A stretch of 64,000 nucleotides of DNA from Styela clava (GCF_964204865.1 NC_135259.1:12596974-12660973), one strand, 5' to 3'; positions 50,171 through 63,830 are shown, numbered from the stretch's first letter. Notes: generated by a model not told the origin, from the letters alone. Translations and numbers: made by a program.

Positions 50171-53100
50171 CAAGTCAAAAACGTAATCGACCTGCGGCAG
50201 TGATAGCCCGACCTATATCGATACCATAACCATATGGCGAACCACTATCTTTCACCAGGTTATTAGTACCTGTTCCAGGGGATAGCAATCTGTTTCAAGG
50301 TTTTGGATGTATAAAATTGGGTGATGGGCATTGGTGGGTTTCAGAATGTTCCTGGAATGTCGTCGCTGAATTCATCACTGGATAAGATGGTGACACGCTT
50401 AACTAGGAATCCCAGCATTCCGTATGTTTTATCTTTGCGTCCGTTTTATTATTCATTGCTTCTTCCTGTTTCCCGGCCACAACAAATTGGTTGGGCAAAT
50501 AAAGAATGTTATGTTATAGAATAAGCAGAGCGACTTCAGAAAAACATGCAACAACTAAATCGAAGTAGGAAATGCGAACACCACGAAACGTTTATTATAA
50601 TATTCTCTACCAGGGAAATTCAACTTACAAATGAAGCTATTTGAGATTAGGGTTTGATTGCGCTCCTGAAATGCTTGGTTGCATTTGTTCAAAACTTCAA
50701 AGATATCCGATAAATCTCATAATATATAAATTATAATTAATTATCTATTAATAAAATTAATAACTAAGTTTTTTTCAAATTGATTTGAAAATTTAACTTT
50801 TATTTATATTATCGAAAGTAAAGACAAATACATGAACTTTGTTATATATGTCTGAGCAAAACTACAATAAAATTCAAACTTATGATCTGGTGACCTATTT
50901 CCCAGAAGACCTAATTCTAAAAATTGTTCGTTTATACCACCATTTATTTTATCAAATTCTGTAGGATCTTGTGCAATTTGTAAGCCGTCAATTATTTCGA
51001 GTGTCCGAGCTGGTAGCATTTGAGTTTTATATTACAAATTGTTTAAATAGTTGCATTTGATTGACACTAAAGAGTGGGCGTTTCAGAGCTTTCTATAGCA
51101 CGATAGGACCCCATCGAGAAGTCCTAACGAGTGGGTAAACCGACATCCCTTGGGTCAACATGGAAGCTCGGTATATATTCAGACACAGCGAAATTTGTAT
51201 AAAAAAAACTATTTTGTTTTGGCTGTTTTAATATGCAATGTGATTTCTCGTTTGTTTTAGATATTTATCTGTTGTGAGTGGAAATATTTTGCCGTGCAGT
51301 GTATTCAGTTATTTCGGTATATCTATATTTTTTTATAATATTTTTGTTTGAATTTGACAACATCTAAACCAGGGCCGCGCTCAATATGTGGCCCGCAGAA
51401 GAGTTCCGAGTGGCCCGCGCAGTATTTTTAGAAATTAAATAAACTAAACTTAAACCGATGTCTCGCCCAAATTTGAGTCACAATCGACACCTCCCATAAA
51501 ACAATTAAGTAAATTATTATTAAAACAAATTATACTTGGTCGTTCAAACGCGCGAGAGACAGGACTAAATGAATATTTTCGAGACATCGCTTCCAATTTA
51601 CTTCACTGTAGTGAGCACTGATATGGACGATTTGTCCATTTCAGCCTGTTGTATTCAAACTCCCTTAACAACGAGTCGTGAATTTTATATAGGGCAAGGT
51701 GTGTTTCGTGATTTGGGTTTGTTTATTCCGGCCATCTACATTCATATATCGGTTCTCGTTATCACATGTACCAAACCCTGCGCCCTGGTCGACATCGATG
51801 TTTGTTTTTATTTCTCGAAGGACCACGCGCTTTTCTCAACAAAATGAAAGCTATTGTACGATCATTGGTCGAGGAAAATTATAGGAATAAATTTGCAACC
51901 CAAATTTAGTTCAATATGATAATTATATTTCGTGTAGGCTTTGATCATTCTTATCACCACTGTAAAATAAAAAGTGTACTGTACAAGATCTTTACTACTG
52001 GCTTTTTTTGCGTTAAATAGAACTTCTGAAATTTATTCATTGGTTTAAAAATGCGTGCATATTGTTTTCAGATATTCGCAATAGCTTTGTGCAATAAGAT
52101 GGCTTGTATTAACTAACCTCTTGATATTTAGATTTTTTTTTCCATAAAATATACTAGTTTTGTGAAGAGAAAGATACTAACAATACATCCACTGAATCAA
52201 ATGCTTAAACAGATTTCTATCCTGGAATCCATAAATATTAAACAAACACATTTAAACAAGTGGGTGATGCTTCATTAGATGGACACGAAGACGTATAATT
52301 AGCCTACGTCAAGTAGACCAATGGATTGTTATACAGATTCTTCTCTCAGCAGCAGAAATTATACAAGCAAATTATTGTTCATTCTGAACAACAGGCCAAG
52401 AAAAAGAGAAATACTTGTTTGAAGATCATTTTTAAAGGATCAGATTTCTTACGACTTGCTTCGGATTAATATTCATCATATAATATAAACACGTCATATT
52501 TGAATCACAACGACATAAAGCTTTAAATCAGCACTTCGTTGCTGCTATTTGCAAAAATATCTTATTGGTTGTTGGTATTCTTCTTATCTCTGGTTTACTG
52601 TTTTTGAATTTATAAAACATCACCGGGTATTGGCAATCAATTGGCGCCCCTTCGGGTATTTTTACAGTTTGAAACGATATCACACACACTCTAAATAAAT
52701 CGAAAAACATCTGAATGACGGGACGAGTTGCAAAATCTTATTCCATTCAATAATTATCTTTCGTACATATGATATATATGAATTTTTCCTTCACCTTCAT
52801 CGCCACCTCCTTCATATCCATGCCCTTACTCTGCCCAACAAGAACCGCCTACGTACGCCCGAATCCCTACCCCCGCGACAGATAAAACATGCTACCGCAG
52901 GCCTTAAAGTCGAAACGCAGTAAATTGCGCAAGCAATGTATATTGCTGTCCAACCTAAACAGTGGTGGAAAAAATATCAGAAAAAAAATATTCTGATACT
53001 ACGTGGATGACGCACGTCGTCTTTCCCCGGATTCTGATGAAATATAAGCTAATCAATGTTATTTAGGCTATGGTTAATCAGTTTTACATTCTATTATAAA

Positions 53101-53625
53101 TGCATTCTTGAGATTCTATTGCAGGCCGTCTATGGAAATTTCAGTGGTATACCTCATTTTCCTTAGCGCCTTATAAACACGTGCTTATTTTGCCTGATTG
53201 TTTATCGAACACCGCCAGTACCTCACAAATAACTGTCAAAGTAATTTAAACCTGAAGTGTGTTAATTTTCTTGTTTTTCCTGAAAGCCTTCTTGTGCGTT
53301 CACTGGGCCACTAATATCGTGATATATTTTCAATTTACGTGCTAAACTTGTACGCATTTTTGACTTTGAAAAACGCCGGCGCAACACCTGTCTGTCTCCT
53401 TCTAATATTCTTCAGTAATTTGCGTTCTATTTGAATCAATGTGCAGCTTTAATTAATGATCAGAGATCGAGCGTAAATGGTTTACAGCTGAAAGTGTTTG
53501 AAATTGTGAACATCTGAAGCAAAAAGATATATACTCCTAAAAATATGCCGGCGAAAATTTTTACTCACTATTCCGAGTAGTGTTGAATTACAAAATAAAA
53601 CATTCGAGGTTCATTAGCGCGACAT
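50171..53625. repeat. 3.4 kb direct duplication, copy 1
   Basis: Begins at AAGTCAAAAACGTAATCGAC and ends near GGTTCATTAGCGCGA. It matches 60449-63813 in the same orientation at high identity by eye. It carries a hAT-like remnant near 51371 (CAGGGCCGC then TGTGGCCCGC). Several open frames of 60-90 codons inside lack domains and mostly differ between copies. Relative to copy 2 it has about 55 extra bases near 51.05-51.11 kb, with ATAG at both edges. Confidence 0.85.
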
Positions 53626-56132
53626 ACAGGAATGTTCTCATAGAAGCAAAGTGTTTGTATGTTGTTGAGTAAAAACCAATGTAGTTTATAAACCAATACC
53701 GAATAGGATGAACTATTAGAAACCATATTCATATTAGTTTGAAAGATATAAAGCGAACGATGTCGATATTCGAATTTTAAAAAAAATGAAAAGGGCGCTT
53801 CTCAGCAATAATGCGCATCCATATTAGTTTAAAAGATACAAAACAAAAAATGCCGATACCTATAAAGAAAAAAGACATGAAAAGCGACGTTTATAAGCTA
53901 TTGAGTGATGCATTCAGCCATTTTCTTAATTACCCCACATTGAAATTAAAAATATTTTATTGCATCTTGAAGAAATTAAATTTGCTTATTTTTAAAATGT
54001 TAAAATTAATTCGTATCCACATTAGTTTAAAAGATATAATGCAAAGAATGTCGATACGCAAAGGAAAAAACACGAAAAAGGCCGTTTGAAATATCCCACA
54101 TTGGGAATATTTTTATTTTATATTAGTACATTAAACTCACTTATTTTTGTAATGTAGAAATTAATGCGTATAAACATGCTTCCTAACCTCAGTACCATTA
54201 AAACGTACTTTAGCGGAGTAACCCCACCGACTCCTCTAGAAGTCAAAAAACACACGATAGATTGTGACGCCAAATATTCGTAGGCTATATTGTAAGGTTG
54301 CACAATCGAGTTGATCCATATACCAGATACCGATATACACTTAAAACCCTAGGGCAAGTATATGATGGAACCAAATGTCTACCTAACACAGAACAATAAT
54401 ACAAGGACGATCAACACTTGAGCTAGGATAATACGTCATCAACGTATGAAACAATACAAGATATAACTGTTAATATAAAAGATCAAATAAAAATTGAGTC
54501 TATTATTGAGTTTCCTCGGATTTCGGGAGATCTTTGTCATTGCAGTCATCATTGAGTCCAGATGAGGCAGGATCCATAGTTGGATACTAGCAATACACAG
54601 ACTATGCCCATATGCCAATCCTAGGGGAACTTGGATATTGTGTATTGAACTGCAGGTCCTTTCTCCTTGATTACTTGCTACTTCGGATCCGTATGTGGCA
54701 CAAAAATATCATAAAAGAAAATGAAATCGGGCAACGACGTTGTTTCAGGCAAATTACATTCACTATCAATAATAAGTGGTTAAAAGCATTGAAAAAAACA
54801 GTAACTATGTACTCGCTACTATTTGAACTCAGAGGAACCTTATTCGGAACAAATTCTTTTGTCTTATTATCGTGGTGCCCATGAACGATGCTTCTATTTA
54901 GGTTAGCAGGAACCTTGTTGCAAGCAAAATTTTTCCAATTGTTAAATTTTCCACGTAATTTCCTGTGTAATTTCTTCCACTGTAATTTTGAGCTCTGATC
55001 GCCAAGGTTGAATCATTGATGTACATCAGGCCTGCACAACTCAAATTACCACGAGGTCCGCATTCCGCAAGCATAAATCTGAAAGCCCGGCGTGCCGCAA
55101 ACTTTGCCACATACAAATTTCACAAGATGAACTACAAATCAAAAAAATTTTGTGAAACAGTCAAATTTAATGAAACACTTTCATTACTGGGGAGCTTGAG
55201 TAAAGCTATTTTCTTGAGTAAAAACAAGGTACAGTATTTTTGCATATGAGATGGCAAATATGTATTTAGCGGTTCATCTACCTTGAAAACCCATCCTTCA
55301 TTTTCAATATTTTTTTTTATTAGAATTAGGTATTGCGTGCTGCAGTATAAACTGGCTGCAGAAAAATATTTTACTCAGGTTCGGTTTTTTAAAATCGTCC
55401 AAATATATGTATGACAATTTATTTAGTAATATCTACCATTATTGGATATTTCCATTGTAGGCTAGACAAACAATCTGTTTAGTAGCAATAGATCTTCCTC
55501 TGTTGTACTTTTTTGACTGTTAAATAACATTTTTCTACAAAATCTGCTCCAATTTATTTGAAATTTTACAGTAAATAGCAATATCTTTTGTGCGAGAATT
55601 TCTGCACCATTCATAAATGAAGGAATTGTTTTTTAAGTTCTGAATTTGAATCAAAAAAGAAACTTCAGTTTCATAAACTGTTAGTAAAAAATAATGGAGG
55701 TAATAATAAAGAGATTGTATAGTAGCGAAGGAGCAGCAGCGAAAGTGGGAAGAGAAAAAGTGTTCTTGAAGCGCGGGACAAAGAAAATCGCAAGGAGTTT
55801 CCATTTAAATAGAATGGGAATATCATTTGTCTCACTTTGAGAAACTACATGAAATACCCTGTGCTAATCATATTATATGAAGAATAAACAACATATGTCC
55901 CCTGATGATACCGAATCTAAAAAACTAAAACAATATGATGAGGCGAAACCGTACTCGACTTACTACGGGAATGTTCGTCTATGACGTCACAAACGGCATT
56001 ATAATCTGGTGTGACATAACAATGACTTGTAATTAAATGACAAATTGTAATTTGAGGAAAATCATTCCTACTTGAGAATCGCAAGCGACCAAATCATTTT
56101 TGGAACTTGTATCTTTCGGGTTTATATTGCTT
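53626..56132. other. Intergenic region with small repeats
   Basis: Three imperfect copies of an ATTAGTTTAAAAGATATAA-type motif followed by ATGTCGATA occur near 53.73, 53.82 and 54.02 kb. No gene is recognised. Open frames of 60-90 codons (for example at 53.8, 54.6 and 55.5 kb) show no domain or splice context. Confidence 0.45.
55022..55130. mobile_element. hAT-like element end
   Basis: CATCAGGCCTGCACAACTC followed by GAGGTCCGCATTCCGC and CGGCGTGCCGC fits a hAT terminal region. A partner end was not found. Confidence 0.4.
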
Positions 56133-58506
56133 ATGATTATGGAGGACAATCATAAAATCAAGCTTAGAGCCTGCATCCAGGAGAAGCAGGACAGTCGTCG
56201 TCGAGAAAATGGCTCATTAAAGAAGATGGCGAAGTTTTTCAGCAAAGTCCGCGCTCGTGAAAATCGGAAGGTTAGAATTAATTAAATTACTACAAGCATT
56301 TTTTTAGAGGCAAAAGTTTTTTGAACATTAGGATAATGTACTATCATTAGTTGCAACTAACAAACAGTGCGTTTGTTACCAATGCTCGATACCATTAAAT
56401 TTCATTGCTATTTGTACTTCGACATCCACCATTTTGTTGCTTGATGCTTCCTTCAAATTAGCGTTTTCGGATTTCGGTGGTTGCAAATATTCTGCTTTGT
56501 TGATCTCATTTTTCATTATAGGCTATTAATACTATTGTACTTATGTATAATAGTTTTTTCCATCGGTAACGATTCAATATCGCGCAACAATAACGGTTCC
56601 TGCAAAATCCAATTGAGCATATACTTTTAATTAATCAGATCTTAAAATGAACCCGATTGCTAAATTGAATTTCTGACAGGCATAATTTAGTCATTGATTG
56701 AATGACCTAAATATCATTTTTCTTCAGTTTTCTCCGTGTGTGTAATAGGAATAGGACCACAATGCATAAATACTATATATACATGCTTTCTGAATTGTAC
56801 AGATTGCTTCACTACTTCTTCAGGCCAAGTCAAAGACAAAACATTTTTCACACCGGTGTGGAAGACTACTACGAAAGGTAAGATGATATGGATATTGGTG
56901 AGATGCATATACAATATTTGCAATACCAACATTACATTACTACATTTCATTTAGATTTTTCTTTGCTGCTCATCGGACGAGTTAGATGACGACTTTCGTT
57001 CGACATTGAACGGTCCAAATGTTCCTGGACCTTCTGCCCGCAATGCCATTATAAACAAGGATGAAGTATCCAATCCTGATTTCGGGTCACCGAGACGACA
57101 TCCAAAATCTGTTGGACAAGATGGCATCTCCCTCGATGACGTTAGTGGATTTGTCGCATTTGACTGCACGTGTATTTTTAACATCCATATTTCTCACCAT
57201 ATAAGCTTTATACTACATTTTATTCAGATTTTCCTTTGTCTTCCACCAGACGAGATAGATGTTGGTCTTCTTTTAGCATTGAAAGGTCCGAATGTTTCTG
57301 GACCTTCTGTTTACAAAGGCATTATTGACAATGATAGCGTATTTATACCTGATTTCGGGTCACCGGGAAGACATCCCAACCTTTTTGGACAAGATGGCAT
57401 CTCCTTAGATGATGTTAGTAGATTTTTTCACATTCGAACTGTAAAACAATATTTGTAGCTTTTAAACATGCGTGTTCGTAGCATCGATATTTAAATACAA
57501 GCTTTATACTGTAAAATTATAATGTTGATACGCATTATAGATAATATTTAAAAGCATTTAGTTAAAATAATCCAATTTAACAGGTGTTTTATCTAATTGT
57601 ACATGATTTTTTCACTGTGTTGCACGATTATTTGATTTTTTATTTTTAGTTCTAATTTGGCAGTTTAGCATCCATAATTATTATTATAAGTCAATGAACA
57701 TTTGATAAAGCAGACTAATTATTTCACTTTTCAAAGGAAACGCCACCTCTGGAAATCGAAATTCCTTTTGCCAAGTATGCAGAACAAAGACTGTCATTGG
57801 ACTGGTGGGATAAGGTAACCAATAACCTTCGAAAAAAACTAAAATTTAAGAAATGGTCATAATGCGAAAAATGTTACATATCGATAATTTCACGGAGCTA
57901 ATAAATGAATATACTAGTTCTGGGTTATAACAAAAACCCGCGTCTAGTAGAAAATATGAGAGCAATGCTTGAATATATGGTCACGTTCGTGCATCGGTGA
58001 GGCTTCGTTCGCCAGAAATATCCTCGTGACGGACAAGCGTGACGGAATTGGTCAAGCACTATGGAATAAATAGATTTCAAAATGATCAATAAAATTGTGT
58101 GTCTCAGCTTTGCGTCGTCTCTGACTGGAATTTTCGTTTTACGGAAGAAAATATGCTTACATATACCCCATTGGTAAATAAACTGAAATTTCGCTACGGG
58201 GTCCCTTTTTTAAATAAGAATTTTGCGATATTCTTTATTTTACAAATTCATAAAATAGTTGTAATAATCTTGATTGCTCAAAATGAATTTAAACGTCTGG
58301 CGCATCTTTAATTCTATAATTAAATTTATATAAGACTTTTTATGTGACAATGAGAAGCAAGTTAGACCTGTGGTACTTACGTATGTGTTCTTGTAGCATA
58401 TAAAATATATGTTTATTAATATTTTCAGATGGATTCAATGGTTGATGAGAATAAACGGAAAACGGACATGAAATCGAATCAAACAAATGTTAAAATATTT
58501 TCATAG
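56133..58506 (+). CDS. Unknown protein with a tandemly duplicated 62-residue exon (6 exons, 239 aa)
   Basis: Exons: 56133-56270, 56824-56877, 56955-57140, 57228-57413, 57737-57814, 58429-58506. Every intron is phase 0 and every exon length is a multiple of three. I do not recognise the family. The N-terminal 64 residues are strongly basic (SRRRENGSLKKMAKFF). Exons 3 and 4 are both 186 bases and related: each starts IFLC, then has GPNV-x-GPS, a PDFGSP-x-RHP block and ends GQDGISLDD. Exon 5 (ETPPLEIEIPFAKYAEQRLS) is acidic and ends in WWDK. Exon 6 ends at TAG. The start is the first ATG of an open frame that continues upstream with a hydrophobic LVSFGFILL stretch, so an upstream exon with a signal peptide is possible. 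The splice model is mine; intron 1 donor GTTAGA is weak. Flanking 3.4 kb duplications enclose it. Confidence 0.6.
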
Positions 58507-58732
58507 GATTTTCCTGCTGCGAATAAAGTGCCAACACAGAAAAAGGGTAAATTAAAATAACACTTGACTTAATGCAAATTAGGTAATGCAAATTCCAACT
58601 TAATTGTCATAATTATGGAAACATATATATTTGATCAACAGTGTTGGCGTTTGCAAAATCATAGATTACTGATTACAAGAATCCCTAAAATTACTGTTAT
58701 TATTTTCAAAATATATATCTTTAATCTGACAG

Positions 58733-58867
58733 GATGACGTAAATAATGATGTCCAATTGACGTTCAATCGTCGAATGAAATTCATTGGGAAATTCACGCA
58801 AACTCGGAGAGATGTAGGCGTTTTACAACGCAATAGCCGTCGTCGCAGCGAACGCCGTCGGATTTGA
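58733..58867 (+). CDS. Possible alternative terminal exon of the unknown gene
   Basis: After a CTGACAG acceptor the phase-0 frame DDVNNDVQLTFNRRMKFIG continues to a very Arg-rich end (RRRSERRRI) and TGA. The other two phases stop at once. It could join exon 5 of the gene at 56133-58506, or a GTTAAA donor inside its exon 6, to give a different C-terminus. No promoter of its own is evident. Confidence 0.35.
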   Translation, partial: DDVNNDVQLTFNRRMKFIGKFTQTRRDVGVLQRNSRRRSERRRI

Positions 58868-60216
58868 CCAGCAAAGTTCGTTTCTTACACAATACGCGAG
58901 TGCACGACGGACTAATTTGAAGAAATAAAGGTGTTGGACCGAGAATGGCAACCAAGAGGACACAACACCGGAACGACAAAGACATTTCTTGACTGAGTGA
59001 ATTTCGGTCATGGATGAGCGTAAAAGAAAACGAACGCGAACTTACCGTATACTTGTACTGCGTGCTTTGACGTCTTAGTAGTCATCTTGATATTGAAAAT
59101 ATATAATATTGTTTTTTTTTTTGTATGTCTGATTTTATATTGAGCAATACAAAAAAGTTAGATTGCAACAATGCGTAAAATAAATTATTTTGTGCAAAAC
59201 GATGTACTCGGAAAATACCTTATTGGTTTTAATACGTCCGAAAATATTTTTTATATATATTTAAGTAAGTGGAATAGGGCAACGGAAACACGGAATAAAC
59301 GAATTCGAAGCGCTTCAAACATTTAAACATCCTGAAAAATTCATCTGCCGTTCAGCAAGAGTAGCATCGACAGTACTTCTATTTCGTCCTAATTTGTGTC
59401 ATTTTTAACACCAAAAAGTTTTGAAATTTTTATTTAAAAATTATCTGGAAATTTTAACAATTGGAAAAGGTTCGTACCAACTCCTAAATCAAATCATCGT
59501 TCACAGGCATTGCGATTATAATACAGGAGCAATTACTTTGTTGGGAGTTTGTTCTAAATGAGGCTAAGGAATTGACAAAAAGTTCGGTTTGGGAAGTCCA
59601 GAATATTTTCAGTTCGACAAGTGTTCATGAGATCTTAAAAGAGATCTTTAAACAGATATGAACCTACTTTTATAATCGTCTATCCAAGCGTAGTTTTTTC
59701 CACCCACAATTTGCAAATGCAAATAATGACACTTAGTTTCAAAATCATTACTTCAACCAATCATTTAAAACGATTGTTTTTTACTATAAAACAAGCCATT
59801 TCAATAGTCTATGATTTTTCATTCATTTCATGGGGTTTTAATTTTTATTTTAAAAATGATTGACAAAAATGATTGTTCACAACAGAACTGTAACAAAAAT
59901 ATGAGAGCGTAATTCACAGGGGTACCTACGGTACCTTACCTGTTGCTGTACTGTAGGCCTGCTATTCGATCGTAGAACGCTTCTTTTCTGGCCTTTAAAA
60001 ACTCAATTTAATTTGCTCTTATCAATATTAACAAATACGGTAGGCTAGATTTGCTAGAAAACCTACAGTTGACATTGCTGCAATAGTAAGATCGCGAAGG
60101 GAATAAGTCAATTTCCCTGTGGTACGGTAACTTAGCAGTACCGTACATGCAGGCTTGATCACGCAACCGCTTGAAATAAGTTTCAAAACAATGTTACCAT
60201 GAGTAAATGTTAGAAG
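58868..60216. other. Intergenic DNA, no gene seen
   Basis: AT-rich, with only short frames. A small palindromic GGTACCTACGGTACC lies near 59.92 kb. Nothing else was recognised. Confidence 0.45.
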
Positions 60217-60423
60217 AGCGAAATTTTGAATGTAATATCAGATCTCATAGGATTCATAGAAAATTTAAGAATAAATATAAAAGTACCGTAATAGCCTTCT
60301 GAAAAAAAATAAAACTTTAACCACTGAAAAGCAATCGGTCCAGTATTCGAAGAGAAAAGCGATTTTATAAGGATGGTGACGAAGAAAAATGAGACTAACA
60401 ACAACATAATATTGAAACGATCG
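60217..60423. repeat. Dispersed repeat D, copy 2
   Basis: Resembles 39541-39750 in sequence and order of motifs (GAAATTTTGAATGTAATATC start, TTAACCACTGAAAAGC, ACAACAACATAATATTG). It lies immediately before duplication copy 2, but is not found before copy 1. Confidence 0.6.
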
Positions 60424-60448
60424 TTATGTCCACTAAAGTGTCCAATAA

Positions 60449-63400
60449 GTCAAAAACGTAATCGACCTGCGGCAGTGATAGCCCGACCTACATCAACACC
60501 ATAACCATATAGCGAACCACTATCTCTCACCTGGTTATTAGTACCTGTTCCAGGGGATAGCAATCTGCTTCAAGGTTTTGGATGTATAAAATTGGGTGAT
60601 GGGCATAGGTGGGTTTCAGAATGTTTCTGGAATGTCGTCGCTGAGTTCATCACTGGATAAGATGGCGACACGCTTAACTAGGAATCCCAGCATTCCGTAT
60701 GTTTTATCTTTGCGTCAGTTTTATTATTCATTGGTTCTTCCTGTTTCCCGGCTACAACAAATTGGTTGGGCCAATAAAGAATGTTATGTTAGAATAAGCA
60801 GAGCGACGTCAGAAAAACATGCAACAACTCAATCGAAGTAGGAAATGCGAACACCAAGAAACGTTTATTATAATATTCTCTACCAGGGAAATTCAGCTTA
60901 CGAATGGAACCTTTTAGCTTTAAGATTAAGGTTTGATTGCGCTCCTGAAATGCCAGATTGCATTTATTCAAAACTTCAAAAATATCCGATAAATCTCATA
61001 ATATATAAATTATAATTAATTATCTATTATTAAAATTAATAACTAAGTTTTTTTCAAATTGCTAAAAAAATTTAACTTCTATTTATATTATCGAAAGTAA
61101 AGACAAATACATGAACTTTGTTATATATGTCTGAGCAAAACTACAATAAAATTCATGATCTGGTGACCTATTTTCCAGAAGACCTAATGCTAAAAATTGT
61201 TCGTTTATACCACCATTTATTTTATCGAATTCTGTAGGGTCTTGTGCAATTTGTAGGCCGTCAATTATTTCGAGTGTCCGAGCTGGTAGCATTTGAATCC
61301 TATATTCCAAACTGTTTAAATAGGACCGCATCGAGAAGTCCTAACGAGTGGATAAACCGACCTTCCTTGGATCCACATGGAAGCTCGGTATATATTCAGA
61401 CACAGCGAAATTTGTATGAATAAATATTTTGTTTTGGTTGTTTTAATCTGCAATGTGACTTCTCGTTTATTTTACAATATTTATCTGTTGTGAGTGGAAA
61501 TATTTTGCCGTGCAGTGTATTCAGTTATTTCGGTATATCTATATTTTTTTATAATATTTTTGTTTGAATTTAACAACATCTAAACCAGGGCCGCTCAATA
61601 TGTGGCCCGTAGAAAAGTTCCGAGTGGCCCGCGCAGTATTTTTAGAAATTATATAAACTAAACTTAAAGCGATGTCTCGCCCAAATTTGAATCACAATCG
61701 ACATCTCCCATAAAAAAATCAATTAAATTATTATTAAAAAAAATTATACTTGGTCGTTCAAACGCGCGAGAGACGGGACTAAATGAATATTTTCGAGACA
61801 TCGCTTCCAATTTACTTCGACTGTAGTGAGCACTGATATGGACGATTTGTCCATTTCAGCCTGTTGTATTCAAACTCCCTTAACAACGAGTCGTGAATTT
61901 TATATAGGGTAAGGTGTGTTTCGTGATTTGGGTTTGTTTATTCCGGCCATCTACATTCATATATCGGTTCTCGTTATCACATGTACCAAACCCTGCGCCC
62001 TGGTCGACATCGATGTTTGTTTTTATTTCTCGAAGGACCACACGCTTTTCTCAACAAAATGAAAGCTATTGTTCGATCATTGATCGAGGAAAATTATAGG
62101 AATGAATTTGCAACCCAAATTTAGTTCAATATGATAATTATATTTCGTGTAGGCTTTGATCATCTTCATCACCACCGTAAAATAAAAAGTGTACTGTAGA
62201 AGATCTTTGTTACTGGCTTTTTTTGCGTTAAATAGAACTTCTGAAATTTAGTCACTGTGTAAAAATGCGTGCATATTGTTTTCAGATATTCGCAATAGCT
62301 TTGTGCAATAAGATGGCTTGTATTAACTAACCTCTTGGTATTTAGATTTTTTTTCCATTAAATATACTAGTTTTGTGAACAGAAAGATACTAACAATACA
62401 TCCACTGAATCAAATGCTTAAACAGATTTCTATCCTGGAATCCATAAATATTAAACAACCACATTTAAACAAGTGGGTGGTGCTTCATTACATGGACACG
62501 AAGACGTATAGTTAGCCTAGGTCAGGTAGACCAATGGATTGTTATACACATTCTTCACTCAGCAGCAGACATTATACAAGCAATTTATTGTTCATTCTGA
62601 ACAACAGGCCAAGAACAAGAGAAATACTTGTTTGAAGATCATTTTTAAAGGATCAGATTACTTACGACTAGCTTCGGATTAATATTCATCATATAATATA
62701 AACACGTCATATTTGAATCACAACGACATAAAGCTTTAAATCAGCACTTCGTTGCTGCTATTTGCAAAAATATCTTATTGGTTGTTGGTATTCTTCATAT
62801 CTCTGGTTTACTGTTTTTGAATTTATAAAACATCACCGGTTATTGGCGGTCAATTGGCGCCCCTTCATGTATTTTCACAGATTGAAGCGATATCACACAC
62901 ACTGTGAATAAAACGAAAAACATCTGAGTGACGGGACGAGTTACAAAATCTTGTTCCATTCAATGAATATTTTTTGTACATATGATATGAATTTTTCCTT
63001 CACCTTCTCCGTCATCTCCTTCATACCCATGCCCTTACTCTGCCCAACAAGAACCGCCCATGTACGCCCGACTCCATACCCCCGCGACAGGTAAAACATG
63101 CTACCGCAGGCCTTGCGCATGAACGATGTATATTGCTGTCCAACCTAATCAGTGGTGAAAAAAAAATAAATTTGTTATAGGCAGAAAAAAATATTCAATC
63201 TGATACTACGTGGATGACACACGTCATCTTTCCCCAGATTTAAATGGAGTATAAGCTAATCAATGTTATTTAGACTATGGTCAATCAGTTTTACATTCTG
63301 TTATAAATGCATTCTTGAGATTCTATTGCAGGCCGTCCATGGAAATTTCAATGGTATACCTCCTTTTCCTTGGCGCCCTATAAACACGTGCTTATTTTGC

Positions 63401-63813
63401 CTGATTGTTTATCAAAGTACCGCCAGTACCTCATAAATAACCGTCAAAGGAATCTAAACCTGAAGTGTGTTAATTCTTTTGTTTTCCTGAAAGCCTTCTT
63501 GGGCGTTCACAGGGCCACTAATATCGTGATATATTTTCAATTTACATGCTTAATTTGTGCGCATTTTTGACTTTGAAAAACGCCGGCGCAACACCGCCTG
63601 TCCCCTTCTAATATTCTTCAGTAGGTTGCTTTCTATTTCAATCAATGTACAGCTTCAATTAATGATCAGAGCTCGAGCATAAATGGTTTTTTCAGCTGAA
63701 TGTTTTTGAAATTGTGAACATATTCTACTAAAAATATGCCGGCGAAAGTTTTTACTCACGATTCCGAGTTGTGTTGAATTACAAAATAAAACATTTGAGG
63801 TTCATTAGCGCGA
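60449..63813. repeat. 3.4 kb direct duplication, copy 2
   Basis: Same content and orientation as 50171-53625, including the hAT-like remnant (near 61587). Differences are scattered substitutions and small gaps. It ends near GGTTCATTAGCGCGA, after which the two copies diverge abruptly. Confidence 0.85.
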
Positions 63814-63830
63814 TATGCAACAGGGTGGTC

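Noticed and set aside
51569-51884. Overlapping open frames in the 3.4 kb duplication
   Set aside because: In copy 2 the first frame is broken by a stop (61909 region) and no domain is visible in either frame.
54898-55116. 72-codon minus-strand frame
   Set aside because: It overlaps a hAT-like terminal region and has no supporting splice or domain signal.
57006-57458. 150-codon single-frame gene
   Set aside because: It runs through two exons and the intron between them. The splice sites and equal 186-base exons support the six-exon model instead.
50171-63813. Long terminal repeats of a retrotransposon
   Set aside because: The 3.4 kb copies are not bounded by TG/CA with target duplications, contain hAT debris, and the interval between holds no gag or pol.
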